Assembly: GCA_034190875.2 (NCBI GenBank)
Contig: CM067354.1
Span: 46,334,245-46,398,244, forward strand
DNA from: Urechis unicinctus
Taxonomy: Eukaryota > Annelida > Polychaeta > Xenopneusta > Urechidae
DNA: 64,000 bases
Direction of reading: 5' to 3'
Positions 62,335 to 64,000 of this stretch are shown one piece after another (within the stretch, counting starts at the first letter, position 1; each line of letters begins with the position of its first letter). The notes beneath the pieces were generated by a model that was not told the DNA's origin, did not search any database, and worked only from the letters and a program-made list of their open reading frames with translations. Both the position numbers and the translations under genes were made by a program.

Positions 62335-63990
62335 TTGGTAGTTGGTAGCTGATATAATAAACGTTTATTTTGATCGATGCACATTTACAGTGTGTAGTCG
62401 CATGGTAAATGTGGTGTTGAAAGCTATCTTGGCCTATATGATGCGATTGTTAAATATAACTGCCCTTACTTGAACATACTCATTCTCCGCAAGTTTTAAA
62501 CAAGGTAAACATGTCTGGCACTGTCCATTATAGTCCTATCACTTCACGTTAGCGCTGTGTATTTATGTGCTGGTAGGAAATGCCTGGATGACCTTAGGGT
62601 TTACTCTGAAGGAACATGAGTCAAATGCTTACTGAAACCAGGCGCTCTAATATAAATGTGCTGCTTCTTGCGATACGTGCAGGTACCATGAAAGCATTGA
62701 TGTTCGCCTAGCATTCCCTTCTAGCACCCTCACCCCTCTCTTCTTTGTACGCCATACAACCTTCCAATCCCTATTCTTTATTCTCTAGTAGCAACGATAA
62801 TGTGGCCACGACTTGTCACGCTGGCTAAAGGGATTATGCAAAAATGGTTTCTGCGTCGACTACCGCTCGTCAGTTCGTGATCGTTAAACATGAATCCATC
62901 TTCGCGATCCCTTGTCAGCATGGTTCATTGAGTTATTACGATTCAATTGAAGTTCGAAAGGAGCACTTGTGCTTATAAAAGATAATTCGTAACGGGCAAT
63001 GTGCAAGCCGTGGAGCGTTTAAATGTGCATCATGTATATAGTGACTACATGGCTACCTAAATGCAAATTATGCAGCCATAAGCAATGAATGAATGCTTCC
63101 CTCATGCAGAAGTAACGTAGAGCAGATTGTTAGATTTCACTATATCTTCCTTGCAGTCGACGGAATATATTTAAGAAGGATTTACCAATTGATTTTACAT
63201 TCTGTTCAATCTTTCTTGACCATAGATAGCTAAACTATCGTTCAGGTAGAACACAAAATCAGAATAAAGTGGAATTGATCGCACTCATTGCATGTAAATG
63301 CCTTTATTCGATCATATGTCATGAAAATCGCTCAATATAAATTAGACTCTGAATCAATATTTGTCGTATTGCACAGTTCGACGCCGCTCATCTGGTTCAA
63401 TTAATGCAAGATAGAAACGTAACGGATGGTATATGATTGTAATCTATTTAAAATACATGATGCAGAAATAAGAATCAGGTTCCACTTGCAATAAATTATG
63501 CATCGTAGTATTAAAAAAATAAATGATTAAAGTCACACTATAAATTCTACGCTCTATGACAATATACGCAATCATATCCTATCCAATTTCTATGCCTGGT
63601 TATTTTAATATGTCGTGCGATAATGTTTTGTACGCTTATATTACCCTGTAGCAGACTAATGCGTAATCAATATTGCACACATAGTCAGTACTGAACAATA
63701 TCATGGGCCGCGATAGTATCACATCGTACATTGTGACTGCAGCCTCTAAATTAATGTACCTTATGATACATCAATGTATCCAATAAATGCCGAATTCATT
63801 TGATTATGAAATCGAAAGTGCATCGTTGAGAGAGTTCGGGCGATCACGTTTTCCGTTTTACTTCATTCGATGGTATTCCTAAAAGATACTGGTTAGACCA
63901 AAGCCACTGTACCTCACAGAATATCACATACAGTCGATTTGTAGACAATGCCATAGAAAGATTGATATTATTGACCTTAGCTATGGTAAC
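62335..63990 (+). repeat. diverged repeat family S, copy 2
   Basis: Partner of 59175-60265. The recognised blocks are 62335-62430 and 63770-63990, and the latter may run off the window end. The 1.3 kb between them has no clear partner and no coding signal. Confidence 0.6.
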
Positions 63991-64000
63991 TGTCAGTACT

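Overview
This is a repeat-rich stretch of a eukaryotic, most likely invertebrate animal, nuclear genome. The evidence is an APE-type LINE with interrupted reading frames, a PIF/Harbinger transposase pseudogene, long (TA)n arrays, low GC, a 100-N scaffold gap, and no bacterial-style gene packing. I cannot name the species. I find no intact protein-coding gene and no tRNA or rRNA gene. Nearly everything recognisable is a transposon remnant or a duplicated non-coding block.

Layout. At 978-2530 there is an imperfect inverted repeat with arms of about 0.5 kb. A dead LINE fragment follows (2531-4290, minus strand), joined to 4.6 kb of non-coding sequence ending at a long (TA)n array (to 9663). The LINE plus non-coding unit recurs in the same orientation at 20045-25450, again ending near a (TA)n array. 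A small terminal-inverted-repeat element (7337-7629) is present only in the first copy, and the second copy supplies the empty site. A Harbinger element with a stop-containing DDE transposase lies at 11641-13695. A sequence gap at 14193-14292 separates the two LINE units.

The most striking feature is a 9-kb imperfect palindrome. Its left arm (25764-30060) begins where the second (TA)n array ends, a spacer of about 250 bp follows, and the right arm runs 30311-34778. The arms are clearly diverged, with indels private to each. A third, partial copy of the arm sequence lies at 53540-55800. This looks like a non-coding foldback-type repeat family.

The right half (35-64 kb) holds internally deleted Harbinger derivatives (34957-35632, 55905-56330), four copies of another dispersed repeat (14293, 39335, 41225, 46475), and paired diverged blocks (37868/43686, 36890/56405, 59175/62335). 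Three short exon-like or protein-like remnants stand out: a Cys/His motif fragment at 45630-45989, and two possible exons at 48497-48649 (minus) and 49972-50165 (plus). No set of genes works together here. The window is best read as an intergenic or heterochromatin-like transposon graveyard. All identities and boundaries were judged by eye without alignment software, so edges are good to a few tens of bases.
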